A stretch of 64,000 nt of DNA from Oscheius dolichura (lineage: Eukaryota > Nematoda > Chromadorea > Rhabditida > Rhabditidae): positions 11,470,001 through 11,534,000 of the forward strand of contig OW051492.1 in NCBI GenBank assembly GCA_932521035.1. Reading direction: 5' to 3'. Of this stretch, positions 37,067 through 50,444 are shown piece by piece. The stretch's first letter is position 1. Each line of letters starts with the position of its first letter. The translations under genes were made by a program, and so were the position numbers. The notes below the pieces were generated by a model. The model was not told the origin of the DNA. It was given only the letters and a program-made list of their open reading frames with translations, and ran no database searches.

Positions 37067-37184
37067 TTTTTTTTACTTTTTACGTTTTTTTTACTTTTTT
37101 TTTTTACTTTTTTACTTTTTTTTTTACTTTTTTTTTACTTTTTTTTTTTTACTTTTTACGTTTTTTTTACTTTTTACGTTTTTT
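37067..37184 (+). repeat. T-rich transition, copy 1 (118 bp)
   Basis: Directly after CATTCCG of the last 32-bp unit, the T run expands and is followed by runs of T broken only by AC or ACG (TTTTACTTTTTACG pattern) until clean 21-bp units resume at 37185. It looks like degenerate or slipped T8-ACG starts of 21-bp units with the GGAAGAGTTTGGG part missing. Homopolymer lengths here may be unreliable in any assembly. Confidence 0.85.
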
Positions 37185-40100
37185 ACGGAAGAGTTTGGGT
37201 TTTTTACGGAAGAGTTTGGGTTTTTTACGGAAGAGTTTGGGTTTTTTACGGAAGAGTTTGGGTTTTTTACGGAAGAGTTTGGGTTTTTTTTACGGAAGAG
37301 TTTGAGTTTTTTACGGAAGAGTTTGGGTTTTTTACGGAAGAGTTTGAGATTTTTACGGAAGAGTTTGGGTTTTTTACGGAAGAGTTTGGGTTTTTTACGG
37401 AAGAGTTTGGGTTTTTTTTACGGAAGAGTTTGAGTTTTTTACGGAAGAGTTTGGGTTTTTTACGGAAGAGTTTGGGTTTTTTACGGAAGAGTTTGAGATT
37501 TTTACGGAAGAGTTTGGGTTTTTTACGGAAGAGTTTGGGTTTTTTACGGAAGAGTTTGGGTTTTTTTTACGGAAGAGTTTGAGTTTTTTACGGAAGAGTT
37601 TGAGTTTTTTACGGAAGAGTTTGGGTTTTTTTTACGGAAGAGTTTGAGTTTTTTACGGAAGAGTTTGGGTTTTTTTTACGGAAGAGTTTGAGTTTTTTAC
37701 GGAAGAGTTTGGGTTTTTTACGGAAGAGTTTGAGATTTTTACGGAAGAGTTTGGGTTTTTTACGGAAGAGTTTGGGTTTTTTACGGAAGAGTTTGGGTTT
37801 TTTACGGAAGAGTTTGGGTTTTTTTTACGGAAGAGTTTGAGTTTTTTACGGAAGAGTTTGGGTTTTTTTTACGGAAGAGTTTGAGTTTTTTACGGAAGAG
37901 TTTGGGTTTTTTACGGAAGAGTTTGGGTTTTTTTTACGGAAGAGTTTGAGTTTTTTACGGAAGAGTTTGGGTTTTTTACGGAAGAGTTTGAGTTTTTTAC
38001 GGAAGAGTTTGGGTTTTTTACGGAAGAGTTTGAGATTTTTACGGAAGAGTTTGAGTTTTTTACGGAAGAGTTTGGGTTTTTTACGGAAGAGTTTGGGTTT
38101 TTTACGGAAGAGTTTGGGTTTTTTACGGAAGAGTTTGAGATTTTTACGGAAGAGTTTGGGTTTTTTACGGAAGAGTTTGGGTTTTTTACGGAAGAGTTTG
38201 AGATTTTTACGGAAGAGTTTGAGATTTTTACGGAAGAGTTTGAGTTTTTTACGGAAGAGTTTGGGTTTTTTACGGAAGAGTTTGAGATTTTTACGGAAGA
38301 GTTTGAGTTTTTTACGGAAGAGTTTGAGTTTTTTACGGAAGAGTTTGGGTTTTTTACGGAAGAGTTTGGGTTTTTTTTACGGAAGAGTTTGGGTTTTTTT
38401 TACGGAAGAGTTTGGGTTTTTTACGGAAGAGTTTAGGTTTTTTACGGAAGAGTTTGGGTTTTTTACGGAAGAGTTTGGGTTTTTTACGGAAGAGTTTGGG
38501 TTTTTTTTACGGAAGAGTTTGAGTTTTTTACGGAAGAGTTTAGGTTTTTTACGGAAGAGTTTGGGTTTTTTACGGAAGAGTTTGGGTTTTTTTTTCGGAA
38601 GAGTTTGAGTTTTTTACGGAAGAGTTTAGGTTTTTTACGGAAGAGTTTGGGTTTTTTACGGAAGAGTTTGAGATTTTTACGGAAGAGTTTGGGTTTTTTA
38701 CGGAAGAGTTTGAGATTTTTACGGAAGAGTTTGAGTTTTTTACGGAAGAGTTTGAGTTTTTTACGGAAGAGTTTGGGTTTTTTACGGAAGAGTTTGGGTT
38801 TTTTTTACGGAAGAGTTTAGGTTTTTTACGGAAGAGTTTGGGTTTTTTACGGAAGAGTTTGGGTTTTTTTTACGGAAGAGTTTGGGTTTTTTACGGAAGA
38901 GTTTGGGTTTTTTACGGAAGAGTTTAGGTTTTTTACGGAAGAGTTTGGGTTTTTTACGGAAGAGTTTGGGTTTTTTTTACGGAAGAGTTTAGGTTTTTTA
39001 CGGAAGAGTTTGGGTTTTTTACGGAAGAGTTTGGGTTTTTTTTACGGAAGAGTTTAGGTTTTTTACGGAAGAGTTTGGGTTTTTTACGGAAGAGTTTGGG
39101 TTTTTTACGGAAGAGTTTGAGATTTTTACGGAAGAGTTTGAGTTTTTTACGGAAGAGTTTAGGTTTTTTACGGAAGAGTTTGGGTTTTTTACGGAAGAGT
39201 TTAGGTTTTTTACGGAAGAGTTTGGGTTTTTTACGGAAGAGTTTGGGTTTTTTTTACGGAAGAGTTTAGGTTTTTTACGGAAGAGTTTGGGTTTTTTACG
39301 GAAGAGTTTGGGTTTTTTACGGAAGAGTTTCAGATTTTTACGGAAGAGTTTGAGTTTTTTACGGAAGAGTTTGGGTTTTTTACGGAAGAGTTTGGGTTTT
39401 TTTTACGGAAGAGTTTGAGTTTTTTACGGAAGAGTTTAGGTTTTTTACGGAAGAGTTTGGGTTTTTTACGGAAGAGTTTGAGATTTTTACGGAAGAGTTT
39501 GGGTTTTTTACGGAAGAGTTTGGGTTTTTTACGGAAGAGTTTGGGTTTTTTACGGAAGAGTTTGAGTTTTTTACGGAAGAGTTTGGGTTTTTTACGGAAG
39601 AGTTTGGGTTTTTTACGGAAGAGTTTGAGTTTTTTACGGAAGAGTTTGGGTTTTTTACGGAAGAGTTTGAGTTTTTTACGGAAGAGTTTGGGTTGTTCCA
39701 TGGATGGGACGAGTCCTATGTTTTAGGCGGTAGTTCGAATAACAGTTTGAGTTTTTTACGGAAGAGTTTGGGTTTTTTACGGAAGAGTTTAGGTTTTTTA
39801 CGGAAGAGTTTGGGTTTTTTACGGAAGAGTTTGGGTTTTTTACGGAAGAGTTTAGGTTTTTTACGGAAGAGTTTGGGTTTTTTTTACGGAAGAGTTTGAG
39901 TTTTTTACGGAAGAGTTTAGGTTATTTACGGAAGAGTTTGGGTTTTTTACGGAAGAGTTTGGGTTTTTTACGGAAGAGTTTGGGTTTTTTACGCAAGAGT
40001 TTGGGTTTTTTACGGAAGAGTTTGGGTTTTTTTTACGGAAGAGTTTGAGTTTTTTACGGAAGAGTTTGGGTTTTTTTTGCGGAAGAGTTTGGGTTTTTTA

Positions 40101-40376
40101 CGGAAGAGTTTAGGTTTTTTACGGAAGAGTTTGGGTTTTTTACGGAAGAGTTTGGGTTTTTTACGGAAGAGTTTGGGTTTTTTTTACGGAAGAGTTTGGG
40201 TTTTTTACGGAAGAGTTTGGGTTTTTTACGGAAGAGTTTGGGTTTTTTACGGAAGAGTTTGGGTTTTTTACGGAAGAGTTTGGGTTTTTTTTACGGAAGA
40301 GTTTGGGTTTTTTACGGAAGAGTTTGGGTTTTTTACGGAAGAGTTTGGGTTTTTTACAGAAGAGTTTGGGTTTTTT
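37185..40376. repeat. 21-bp minisatellite B, block 2
   Basis: Continuous 21/23-bp units of the B2 type, with GAGATTTTT and TTTAGG variants, one linker, and the same private units as the end of B2: TTTAGGTTATTTACGG near 39917, ACGCAAGAG near 39992, TTTGCGG near 40078, ACAGAAGAG near 40357. A private TTTCAGATTTTT unit lies near 39330. The right part matches 32575-33382 but lacks the stretch around linker copy 9 (net 124 bp shorter). Open frames up to 220 codons are repeat artefacts. Confidence 0.95.
39693..39744 (+). repeat. 52-bp linker, copy 10
   Basis: Only linker of B block 2. It equals linker copy 8 in flank type (followed by GTTTGAGTTTTTT). Confidence 0.9.
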
Positions 40377-40406
40377 ACGAAGGAGCATTCCGTTTTGAGC
40401 CGATGG
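40377..40406 (+). other. B-to-C satellite switch point, copy 2
   Basis: Same bases as at 33383, including the preceding ACAGAAGAG unit and the following GAGCCGATGG unit (40397-40406). Confidence 0.9.
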
Positions 40407-40709
40407 ACACGAAGGAGCGTTCCGTTTTTAGCTGGTGGACACGAAGGAGCATTCCGTTTTTAGCTGGTGGCTTCAAAGAGAGCGTTCCGTTTTTAGCTGG
40501 TGGACACGAAGGAGCATTCCGTTTTTAGCTGGTGGCTTCAAAGAGAGCGTTCCGTTTTTAGCTGGTGGACACGAAGGAGCATTCCGTTTTTAGCTGGTGG
40601 CTTCAAAGAGAGCGTTCCGTTTTTAGCTGGTGGACACGAAGGAGCATTCCGTTTTTAGCTGGTGGCTTCAAAAAGAGCATTCCGTTTTTAGCTGGTGGAC
40701 ACGGAGGAG

Positions 40710-42592
40710 CATTCCGTTTTTAGCTGGTGGCTTCAAAAAGAGCATTCCGTTTTTAGCTGGTAGACACGAAGGAGCATTCCGTTTTTAGCTGGTGGACACG
40801 GAGGAGCATTCCGTTTTTAGCTGGTGGACACGAAGGAGCATTCCGTTTTTAGCTGGTGGACACGAAGGAGCATTCCGTTTTTAGCTGGTGGACACGGAGG
40901 AGCATTCCGTTTTTAGCTGGTGGACACGGAGGAGCATTCCGTTTTTAGCTGGTGGACACGAAGGAGCATTCCGTTTTTAGCTGGTGGACACGAAGGAGCA
41001 TTCCGTTTTTAGCTGGTGGACACGGAGGAGCATTCCGTTTTTAGCTGGTGGACACGGAGGAGCATTCCGTTTTTAGCTGGTGGACACGAAGGAGCATTCC
41101 GTTTTTAGCTGGTGGACACGAAGGAGCATTCCGTTCTTAGCTGGTGGCTTCAAAGAGAGCATTCCGTTTTTAGCTGGTGGACACGAAGGAGCATTCCGTT
41201 CTTAGCTGGTGGCTTCAAAGAGAGCATTCCGTTTTTAGCTGGTGGACACGAAGGAGCATTCCGTTTTTAGCTGGTGGCTTCAAAGAGAGCGTTCCGTTTT
41301 TAGCTGGTGGACACGAAGGAGCATTCCGTTTTTAGCTGGTGGCTTCAAAGAGAGCGTTCCGTTTTTAGCTGGTGGACACGAAGGAGCATTCCGTTTTTAG
41401 CTGGTGGCTTCAAAAAGAGCATTCCGTTTTTAGCTGGTGGACACGGAGGAGCATTCCGTTTTTAGCTGGTGGACACGAAGGAGCATTCCGTTTTTAGCTG
41501 GTGGACACGAAGGAGCATTCCGTTTTTAGCTGGTGGACACGGAGGAGCATTCCGTTTTTAGCTGGTGGACACGAAGGAGCATTCCGTTTTTAGCTGGTGG
41601 ACACGAAGGAGCATTCCGTTTTTAACTGGTGGACACGAAGGAGCGTTCCGTTTTTAGCTGGTGGACACGAAGGAGCATTCCGTTTTTAGCTGGTGGACAC
41701 GGAGGAGCATTCCGTTTTTAGCTGGTGGACACGGAGGAGCATTCCGTTTTTAGCTGGTGGACACGAAGGAGCATTCCGTTTTTAGCTGGTGGCTTCAAAA
41801 AGAGCATTCCGTTTTTAGCTGGTGGACACGAAGGAGCATTCCGTTTTTAGCTGGTGGACACGGAGGAGCATTCCGTTTTTAGCTGGTGGACACGAAGGAG
41901 CATTCCGTTTTTAGCTGGTGGACACGAAGGAGCATTCCGTTTTTAGCTGGTGGACACGGAGGAGCATTCCGTTTTTAGCTGGTGGACACGGAGGAGCATT
42001 CCGTTTTTAGCTGGTGGACACGAAGGAGCATTCCGTTTTTAGCTGGTGGACACGAAGGAGCATTCCGTTTTTAGCTGGTGGACACGGAGGAGCATTCCGT
42101 TTTTAGCTGGTGGACACGGAGGAGCATTCCGTTTTTAGCTGGTGGACACGAAGGAGCATTCCGTTTTTAGCTGGTGGACACGAAGGAGCATTCCGTTCTT
42201 AGCTGGTGGCTTCAAAGAGAGCATTCCGTTTTTAGCTGGTGGACACGAAGGAGCATTCCGTTCTTAGCTGGTGGCTTCAAAGAGAGCATTCCGTTTTTAG
42301 CTGGTGGACACGAAGGAGCATTCCGTTTTTAGCTGGTGGCTTCAAAGAGAGCGTTCCGTTTTTAGCTGGTGGACACGAAGGAGCATTCCGTTTTTAGCTG
42401 GTGGCTTCAAAGAGAGCGTTCCGTTTTTAGCTGGTGGACACGAAGGAGCATTCCGTTTTTAGCTGGTGGCTTCAAAAAGAGCATTCCGTTTTTAGCTGGT
42501 GGACACGGAGGAGCATTCCGTTTTTAGCTGGTGGACACGAAGGAGCATTCCGTTTTTAGCTGGTGGACACGAAGGAGCATTCCGTTTTTAAC
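40710..42592 (+). repeat. Internal duplication at 1062-bp offset
   Basis: About 0.8 kb (near 40710-41530) recurs 1062 bp downstream (near 41772-42592). Anchors are the two CGTTCTTAGC units at 41133 and 41198, repeated at 42195 and 42260. After that the register falls by 96 bp (three units). The same pair recurs in C block 3 (about 51202 and 52264). Boundaries are approximate. Confidence 0.8.
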
Positions 42593-45500
42593 TGGTGGAC
42601 ACGAAGGAGCGTTCCGTTTTTAGCTGGTGGACACGAAGGAGCATTCCGTTTTTAGCTGGTGGACACGGAGGAGCATTCCGTTTTTAGCTGGTGGACACGG
42701 AGGAGCATTCCGTTTTTAGCTGGTGGACACGAAGGAGCATTCCGTTTTTAGCTGGTGGACACGAAGGAGCATTCCGTTCTTAGCTGGTGGCTTCAAAGAG
42801 AGCATTCCGTTTTTAGCTGGTGGACACGAAGGAGCATTCCGTTTTTAGCTGGTGGACACGAAGGAGCATTCCGTTTTTAGCTGGTGGACACGGAGGAGCA
42901 TTCCGTTTTTAGCTGGTGGCTTCAAAGAGAGCGTTCCGTTTTTAGCTGGTGGACACGAAGGAGCATTCCGTTTTTAGCTGGTGGACACGAAGGAGCATTC
43001 CGTTTTTAGCTGGTGGACACGGAGGAGCATTCCGTTTTTAGCTGGTGGACACGAAGGAGCATTCCGTTTTTAGCTGGTGGACACGAAGGAGCATTCCGTT
43101 TTTAGCTGGTGGACACGGAGGAGCATTCCGTTTTTAGCTGGTGGCTTCAAAGAGAGCGTTCCGTTTTTAGCTGGTGGACACGAAGGAGCATTCCGTTTTT
43201 AGCTGGTGGACACGAAGGAGCATTCCGTTTTTAACTGGTGGACACGAAGGAGCGTTCCGTTTTTAGCTGGTGGACACGAGGGAGCATTCTGTTTTTAGCA
43301 GGTGGACACGAAGGAGCATTCCGTTTTTAGCTGGTGGACACGAAGGAGCATTCCGTTTTTAGCTGGTGGACACGAAGGAGCATTCCGTTTTTAGCTGGTG
43401 GACACGAAGGAGCATTCCGTTTTTAGCTGGTGGCTTCAAAGAGAGCGTTCCGTTTTTAGCTGGTGGACACGAAGGAGCATTCCGTTTTGAGCCGATGGAC
43501 ACGAAGGAGCATTCCGTTTTTAGCTGGTGGACACGGAGGAGCATTCCGTTTTTAGCTGGTGGACACGAAGGAGCATTCCGTTTTTAGCTGGTGGCTTCAA
43601 AAAGAGCGTTCCGTTTTTAGCTGGTGGACACGAAGGAGCATTCCGTTTTTAGCTGGTGGCTTCAAAGAGAGCATTCCGTTTTTAGCTGGTGGACACGAAG
43701 GAGCATTCCGTTTTTAGCTGGTGGACACGAAGGAGCATTCCGTTTTTAGCTGGTGGACACGGAGGAGCATTCCGTTTTTAGCTGGTGGGCACGAAGGAGC
43801 ATTCCGTTTTTAGCTGGTGGACACGAAGGAGCATTCCGTTTTTAGCTGGTGGACACGGAGGAGCATTCCGTTTTTAACTGGTGGACACGAAGGAGCGTTC
43901 CGTTTTTAGCTGGTGGACACGAGGGAGCATTCCGTTTTTAGCTGGTGGACACGAAGGAGCATTCCGTTTTTAACTGGTGGACACGAAGGAGCGTTCCGTT
44001 TTTAGCTGGTGGACACGAAGGAGCATTCCGTTTTTAGCTGGTGGCTTCAAAAAGAGCGTTCCGTTTTTAGCTGGTGGACACGAAGGAGCATTCCGTTTTT
44101 AGCTGGTGGCTTCAAAGAGAGCGTTCCGTTTTTAGCTGGTGGACACGAAGGAGCATTCCGTTTTTAGCTGGTGGCTTCAAAGAGAGCGTTCCGTTTTTAG
44201 CTGGTGGACACGGAGGAGCATTCCGTTTTTAGCTGGTGGACACGAAGGAGCATTCCGTTTTTAGCTGGTGGCTTCAAAGAGAGCGTTCCGTTTTTAGCTG
44301 GTGGACACGAAGGAGCATTCCGTTTTTAGCTGGTGGCTTCAAAGAGAGCGTTCCGTTTTTAGCTGGTGGACACGAAGGAGCATTCCGTTTTTAGCTGGTG
44401 GCTTCAAAGAGAGCGTTCCGTTTTTAGCTGGTGGACACGGAGGAGCATTCCGTTTTTAGCTGGTGGACACGAAGGAGCATTCCGTTTTTAGCTGGTGGAC
44501 ACGAAGGAGCATTCCGTTTTTAGCTGGTGGACACGAAGGAGCATTCCGTTTTTAGCTGGTGGACACGGAGGAGCATTCCGTTTTTAGCTGGTGGACACGA
44601 AGGAGCATTCCGTTTTTAGCTGGTGGACACGGAGGAGCATTCCGTTTTTAGCTGGTGGACACGAAGGAGCATACCGTTTTTAGCTGGTGGACACGGAGGA
44701 GCATTCCGTTTTTAGCTGGTGGACACGGAGGAGCATTCCGTTTTTAGCTGGTGGACACGAAGGAGCATTCCGTTTTTAGCTGGTGGACACGAAGGAGCAT
44801 TCCGTTTTTAGCTGGTGGACACGGAGGAGCATTCCGTTTTTAGCTGGTGGACACGGAGGAGCATTCCGTTTTTAGCTGGTGGACACGAAGGAGCATTCCG
44901 TTTTTAGCTGGTGGACACGAAGGAGCATTCCGTTCTTAGCTGGTGGCTTCAAAGAGAGCATTCCGTTTTTAGCTGGTGGACACGAAGGAGCATTCCGTTC
45001 TTAGCTGGTGGCTTCAAAGAGAGCATTCCGTTTTTAGCTGGTGGACACGAAGGAGCATTCCGTTTTTAGCTGGTGGCTTCAAAGAGAGCGTTCCGTTTTT
45101 AGCTGGTGGACACGGAGGAGCATTCCGTTTTTAGCTGGTGGCTTCAAAGAGAGCGTTCCGTTTTTAGCTGGTGGACACGAAGGAGCATTCCGTTTTTAGC
45201 TGGTGGACACGAAGGAGCATTCCGTTTTTAGCTGGTGGACACGGAGGAGCATTCCGTTTTTAGCTGGTGGACACGAAGGAGCATTCCGTTTTTAGCTGGT
45301 GGACACGAAGGAGCATTCCGTTTTTAGCTGGTGGACACGGAGGAGCATTCCGTTTTTAGCTGGTGGCTTCAAAGAGAGCGTTCCGTTTTTAGCTGGTGGA
45401 CACGAAGGAGCATTCCGTTTTTAGCTGGTGGACACGAAGGAGCATTCCGTTTTTAACTGGTGGACACGAAGGAGCGTTCCGTTTTTAGCTGGTGGACACG

Positions 45501-47156
45501 AGGGAGCATTCTGTTTTTAGCAGGTGGACACGAAGGAGCATTCCGTTTTTAGCTGGTGGACACGAAGGAGCATTCCGTTTTTAGCTGGTGGACACGAAGG
45601 AGCATTCCGTTTTTAGCTGGTGGACACGAAGGAGCATTCCGTTTTTAGCTGGTGGCTTCAAAGAGAGCGTTCCGTTTTTAGCTGGTGGACACGAAGGAGC
45701 ATTCCGTTTTGAGCCGATGGACACGAAGGAGCATTCCGTTTTTAGCTGGTGGACACGGAGGAGCATTCCGTTTTTAGCTGGTGGACACGAAGGAGCATTC
45801 CGTTTTTAGCTGGTGGCTTCAAAAAGAGCGTTCCGTTTTTAGCTGGTGGACACGAAGGAGCATTCCGTTTTTAGCTGGTGGCTTCAAAGAGAGCATTCCG
45901 TTTTTAGCTGGTGGACACGAAGGAGCATTCCGTTTTTAGCTGGTGGACACGAAGGAGCATTCCGTTTTTAGCTGGTGGACACGGAGGAGCATTCCGTTTT
46001 TAGCTGGTGGGCACGAAGGAGCATTCCGTTTTTAGCTGGTGGACACGAAGGAGCATTCCGTTTTTAGCTGGTGGACACGGAGGAGCATTCCGTTTTTAGC
46101 TGGTGGACACGAAGGAGCATTCCGTTTTTAGCTGGTGGACACGAAGGAGCATTCCGTTTTTAGCTGGTGGACACGGAGGAGCATTCCGTTTTTAGCTGGT
46201 GGCTTCAAAGAGAGCGTTCCGTTTTTAGCTGGTGGACACGAAGGAGCATTCCGTTTTTAGCTGGTGGACACGAAGGAGCGTTCCGTTTTTAGCTGGTGGA
46301 CACGAGGGAGCATTCCGTTTTTAGCTGGTGGACACGAAGGAGCATTCCGTTTTTAACTGGTGGACACGAAGGAGCGTTCCGTTTTTAGCTGGTGGACACG
46401 AAGGAGCATTCCGTTTTTAGCTGGTGGCTTCAAAAAGAGCGTTCCGTTTTTAGCTGGTGGACACGAAGGAGCATTCCGTTTTTAGCTGGTGGCTTCAAAG
46501 AGAGCGTTCCGTTTTTAGCTGGTGGACACGAAGGAGCATTCCGTTTTTAGCTGGTGGCTTCAAAGAGAGCGTTCCGTTTTTAGCTGGTGGACACGGAGGA
46601 GCATTCCGTTTTTAGCTGGTGGACACGAAGGAGCATTCCGTTTTTAGCTGGTGGCTTCAAAGAGAGCGTTCCGTTTTTAGCTGGTGGACACGAAGGAGCA
46701 TTCCGTTTTTAGCTGGTGGCTTCAAAGAGAGCGTTCCGTTTTTAGCTGGTGGACACGAAGGAGCATTCCGTTTTTAGCTGGTGGCTTCAAAGAGAGCGTT
46801 CCGTTTTTAGCTGGTGGACACGGAGGAGCATTCCGTTTTTAGCTGGTGGACACGAAGGAGCATTCCGTTTTTAGCTGGTGGACACGAAGGAGCATTCCGT
46901 TTTTAGCTGGTGGACACGAAGGAGCATTCCGTTTTTAGCTGGTGGACACGGAGGAGCATTCCGTTTTTAGCTGGTGGACACGAAGGAGCATTCCGTTTTT
47001 AGCTGGTGGACACGGAGGAGCATTCCGTTTTTAGCTGGTGGACACGAAGGAGCATTCCGTTTTTAGCTGGCGGCTTCAAAAAGAGCGTTCCGTTTTTAGC
47101 TGGTGGACACGAAGGAGCATTCCGTTTTTAGCTGGTGGACACGGAGGAGCATTCCG

Positions 47157-47273
47157 TTTTTTTTACTTTTTACGTTTTTTTTACTTTTTTTTTTTACTTT
47201 TTTACTTTTTTTTTTACTTTTTTTTTACTTTTTTTTTTTACTTTTTACGTTTTTTTTACTTTTTACGTTTTTT
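47157..47273 (+). repeat. T-rich transition, copy 2 (117 bp)
   Basis: Same pattern and same flanking bases as the tract at 37067, one T shorter. Confidence 0.85.
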
Positions 47274-50200
47274 ACGGAAGAGTTTGGGTTTTTTACGGAA
47301 GAGTTTGGGTTTTTTACGGAAGAGTTTGGGTTTTTTACGGAAGAGTTTGGGTTTTTTACGGAAGAGTTTGGGTTTTTTTTACGGAAGAGTTTGAGTTTTT
47401 TACGGAAGAGTTTGGGTTTTTTACGGAAGAGTTTGAGATTTTTACGGAAGAGTTTGGGTTTTTTACGGAAGAGTTTGGGTTTTTTACGGAAGAGTTTGGG
47501 TTTTTTTTACGGAAGAGTTTGAGTTTTTTACGGAAGAGTTTGGGTTTTTTACGGAAGAGTTTGGGTTTTTTACGGAAGAGTTTGAGATTTTTACGGAAGA
47601 GTTTGGGTTTTTTACGGAAGAGTTTGGGTTTTTTACGGAAGAGTTTGGGTTTTTTTTACGGAAGAGTTTGAGTTTTTTACGGAAGAGTTTGGGTTTTTTT
47701 TACGGAAGAGTTTGAGTTTTTTACGGAAGAGTTTGGGTTTTTTTTACGGAAGAGTTTGAGTTTTTTACGGAAGAGTTTGGGTTTTTTACGGAAGAGTTTG
47801 AGATTTTTACGGAAGAGTTTGGGTTTTTTACGGAAGAGTTTGGGTTTTTTACGGAAGAGTTTGGGTTTTTTACGGAAGAGTTTGGGTTTTTTTTACGGAA
47901 GAGTTTGAGTTTTTTACGGAAGAGTTTGGGTTTTTTTTACGGAAGAGTTTGAGTTTTTTACGGAAGAGTTTGGGTTTTTTACGGAAGAGTTTGGGTTTTT
48001 TTTACGGAAGAGTTTGAGTTTTTTACGGAAGAGTTTGGGTTTTTTACGGAAGAGTTTGAGTTTTTTACGGAAGAGTTTGGGTTTTTTACGGAAGAGTTTG
48101 AGATTTTTACGGAAGAGTTTGAGTTTTTTACGGAAGAGTTTGGGTTTTTTACGGAAGAGTTTGGGTTTTTTACGGAAGAGTTTGGGTTTTTTACGGAAGA
48201 GTTTGAGATTTTTACGGAAGAGTTTGGGTTTTTTACGGAAGAGTTTGGGTTTTTTACGGAAGAGTTTGAGATTTTTACGGAAGAGTTTGAGATTTTTACG
48301 GAAGAGTTTGAGTTTTTTACGGAAGAGTTTGGGTTTTTTACGGAAGAGTTTGAGATTTTTACGGAAGAGTTTGAGTTTTTTACGGAAGAGTTTGAGTTTT
48401 TTACGGAAGAGTTTGGGTTTTTTACGGAAGAGTTTGGGTTTTTTTTACGGAAGAGTTTGGGTTTTTTTTACGGAAGAGTTTGGGTTTTTTACGGAAGAGT
48501 TTAGGTTTTTTACGGAAGAGTTTGGGTTTTTTACGGAAGAGTTTGGGTTTTTTACGGAAGAGTTTGGGTTTTTTTTACGGAAGAGTTTGAGTTTTTTACG
48601 GAAGAGTTTAGGTTTTTTACGGAAGAGTTTGGGTTTTTTACGGAAGAGTTTGGGTTTTTTTTTCGGAAGAGTTTGAGTTTTTTACGGAAGAGTTTAGGTT
48701 TTTTACGGAAGAGTTTGGGTTTTTTACGGAAGAGTTTGAGATTTTTACGGAAGAGTTTGGGTTTTTTACGGAAGAGTTTGAGATTTTTACGGAAGAGTTT
48801 GAGTTTTTTACGGAAGAGTTTGAGTTTTTTACGGAAGAGTTTGGGTTTTTTACGGAAGAGTTTGGGTTTTTTTTACGGAAGAGTTTAGGTTTTTTACGGA
48901 AGAGTTTGGGTTTTTTACGGAAGAGTTTGGGTTTTTTTTACGGAAGAGTTTGGGTTTTTTACGGAAGAGTTTGGGTTTTTTACGGAAGAGTTTAGGTTTT
49001 TTACGGAAGAGTTTGGGTTTTTTACGGAAGAGTTTGGGTTTTTTTTACGGAAGAGTTTAGGTTTTTTACGGAAGAGTTTGGGTTTTTTACGGAAGAGTTT
49101 GGGTTTTTTTTACGGAAGAGTTTAGGTTTTTTACGGAAGAGTTTGGGTTTTTTACGGAAGAGTTTGGGTTTTTTACGGAAGAGTTTGAGATTTTTACGGA
49201 AGAGTTTGAGTTTTTTACGGAAGAGTTTAGGTTTTTTACGGAAGAGTTTGGGTTTTTTACGGAAGAGTTTAGGTTTTTTACGGAAGAGTTTGGGTTTTTT
49301 ACGGAAGAGTTTGGGTTTTTTTTACGGAAGAGTTTAGGTTTTTTACGGAAGAGTTTGGGTTTTTTACGGAAGAGTTTGGGTTTTTTACGGAAGAGTTTCA
49401 GATTTTTACGGAAGAGTTTGAGTTTTTTACGGAAGAGTTTGGGTTTTTTACGGAAGAGTTTGGGTTTTTTTTACGGAAGAGTTTGAGTTTTTTACGGAAG
49501 AGTTTAGGTTTTTTACGGAAGAGTTTGGGTTTTTTACGGAAGAGTTTGAGATTTTTACGGAAGAGTTTGGGTTTTTTACGGAAGAGTTTGGGTTTTTTAC
49601 GGAAGAGTTTGGGTTTTTTACGGAAGAGTTTGAGTTTTTTACGGAAGAGTTTGGGTTTTTTACGGAAGAGTTTGGGTTTTTTACGGAAGAGTTTGAGTTT
49701 TTTACGGAAGAGTTTGGGTTTTTTACGGAAGAGTTTGAGTTTTTTACGGAAGAGTTTGGGTTGTTCCATGGATGGGACGAGTCCTATGTTTTAGGCGGTA
49801 GTTCGAATAACAGTTTGAGTTTTTTACGGAAGAGTTTGGGTTTTTTACGGAAGAGTTTAGGTTTTTTACGGAAGAGTTTGGGTTTTTTACGGAAGAGTTT
49901 GGGTTTTTTACGGAAGAGTTTAGGTTTTTTACGGAAGAGTTTGGGTTTTTTTTACGGAAGAGTTTGAGTTTTTTACGGAAGAGTTTAGGTTATTTACGGA
50001 AGAGTTTGGGTTTTTTACGGAAGAGTTTGGGTTTTTTACGGAAGAGTTTGGGTTTTTTACGCAAGAGTTTGGGTTTTTTACGGAAGAGTTTGGGTTTTTT
50101 TTACGGAAGAGTTTGAGTTTTTTACGGAAGAGTTTGGGTTTTTTTTGCGGAAGAGTTTGGGTTTTTTACGGAAGAGTTTAGGTTTTTTACGGAAGAGTTT

Positions 50201-50444
50201 GGGTTTTTTACGGAAGAGTTTGGGTTTTTTACGGAAGAGTTTGGGTTTTTTTTACGGAAGAGTTTGGGTTTTTTACGGAAGAGTTTGGGTTTTTTACGGA
50301 AGAGTTTGGGTTTTTTACGGAAGAGTTTGGGTTTTTTACGGAAGAGTTTGGGTTTTTTTTACGGAAGAGTTTGGGTTTTTTACGGAAGAGTTTGGGTTTT
50401 TTACGGAAGAGTTTGGGTTTTTTACAGAAGAGTTTGGGTTTTTT
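47274..50444. repeat. 21-bp minisatellite B, block 3
   Basis: Copy of B block 2 with one 21-bp GAG unit missing near 47.68 kb. It retains the private markers TTTCAGATTTTT (near 49398), TTTAGGTTATTTACGG (near 49985), ACGCAAGAG (near 50060), TTTGCGG (near 50146) and ACAGAAGAG (near 50425). No gene is supported. Confidence 0.95.
49761..49812 (+). repeat. 52-bp linker, copy 11
   Basis: Exactly 10068 bp after copy 10, with the same flanks. Confidence 0.9.

Larger units (their letters stand above)
37067..42873 (+). repeat. Segmental duplication, left copy
   Basis: Aligns to 47157-52941. Offsets are 10090 before the T-rich tract, 10089 after it (one T fewer) and 10068 after a single 21-bp unit lost near 47.68 kb. 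Past that only scattered substitutions are seen, for example A at 40762 where the right copy has G at 50830. Alignment is lost near 42873, where the right copy has CGTTCTTAGC. Confidence 0.88.
40377..47156. repeat. 32/33-bp minisatellite C, block 2
   Basis: Same families as block 1. GAGCCGATGG marker units lie at 40397, 43489 and 45711. The right part (about 45.09-47.16 kb) aligns to 35.17-37.07 kb of block 1, with one 161-bp extra stretch (five units) around 46.1-46.25 kb. The marker at 35782 has two counterparts here (43489 and 45711, 2222 bp apart), so this block also duplicated internally. Private substitutions include GGTAGACACG at 40762 and CATACCG near 44672. No gene is supported. Confidence 0.96.
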
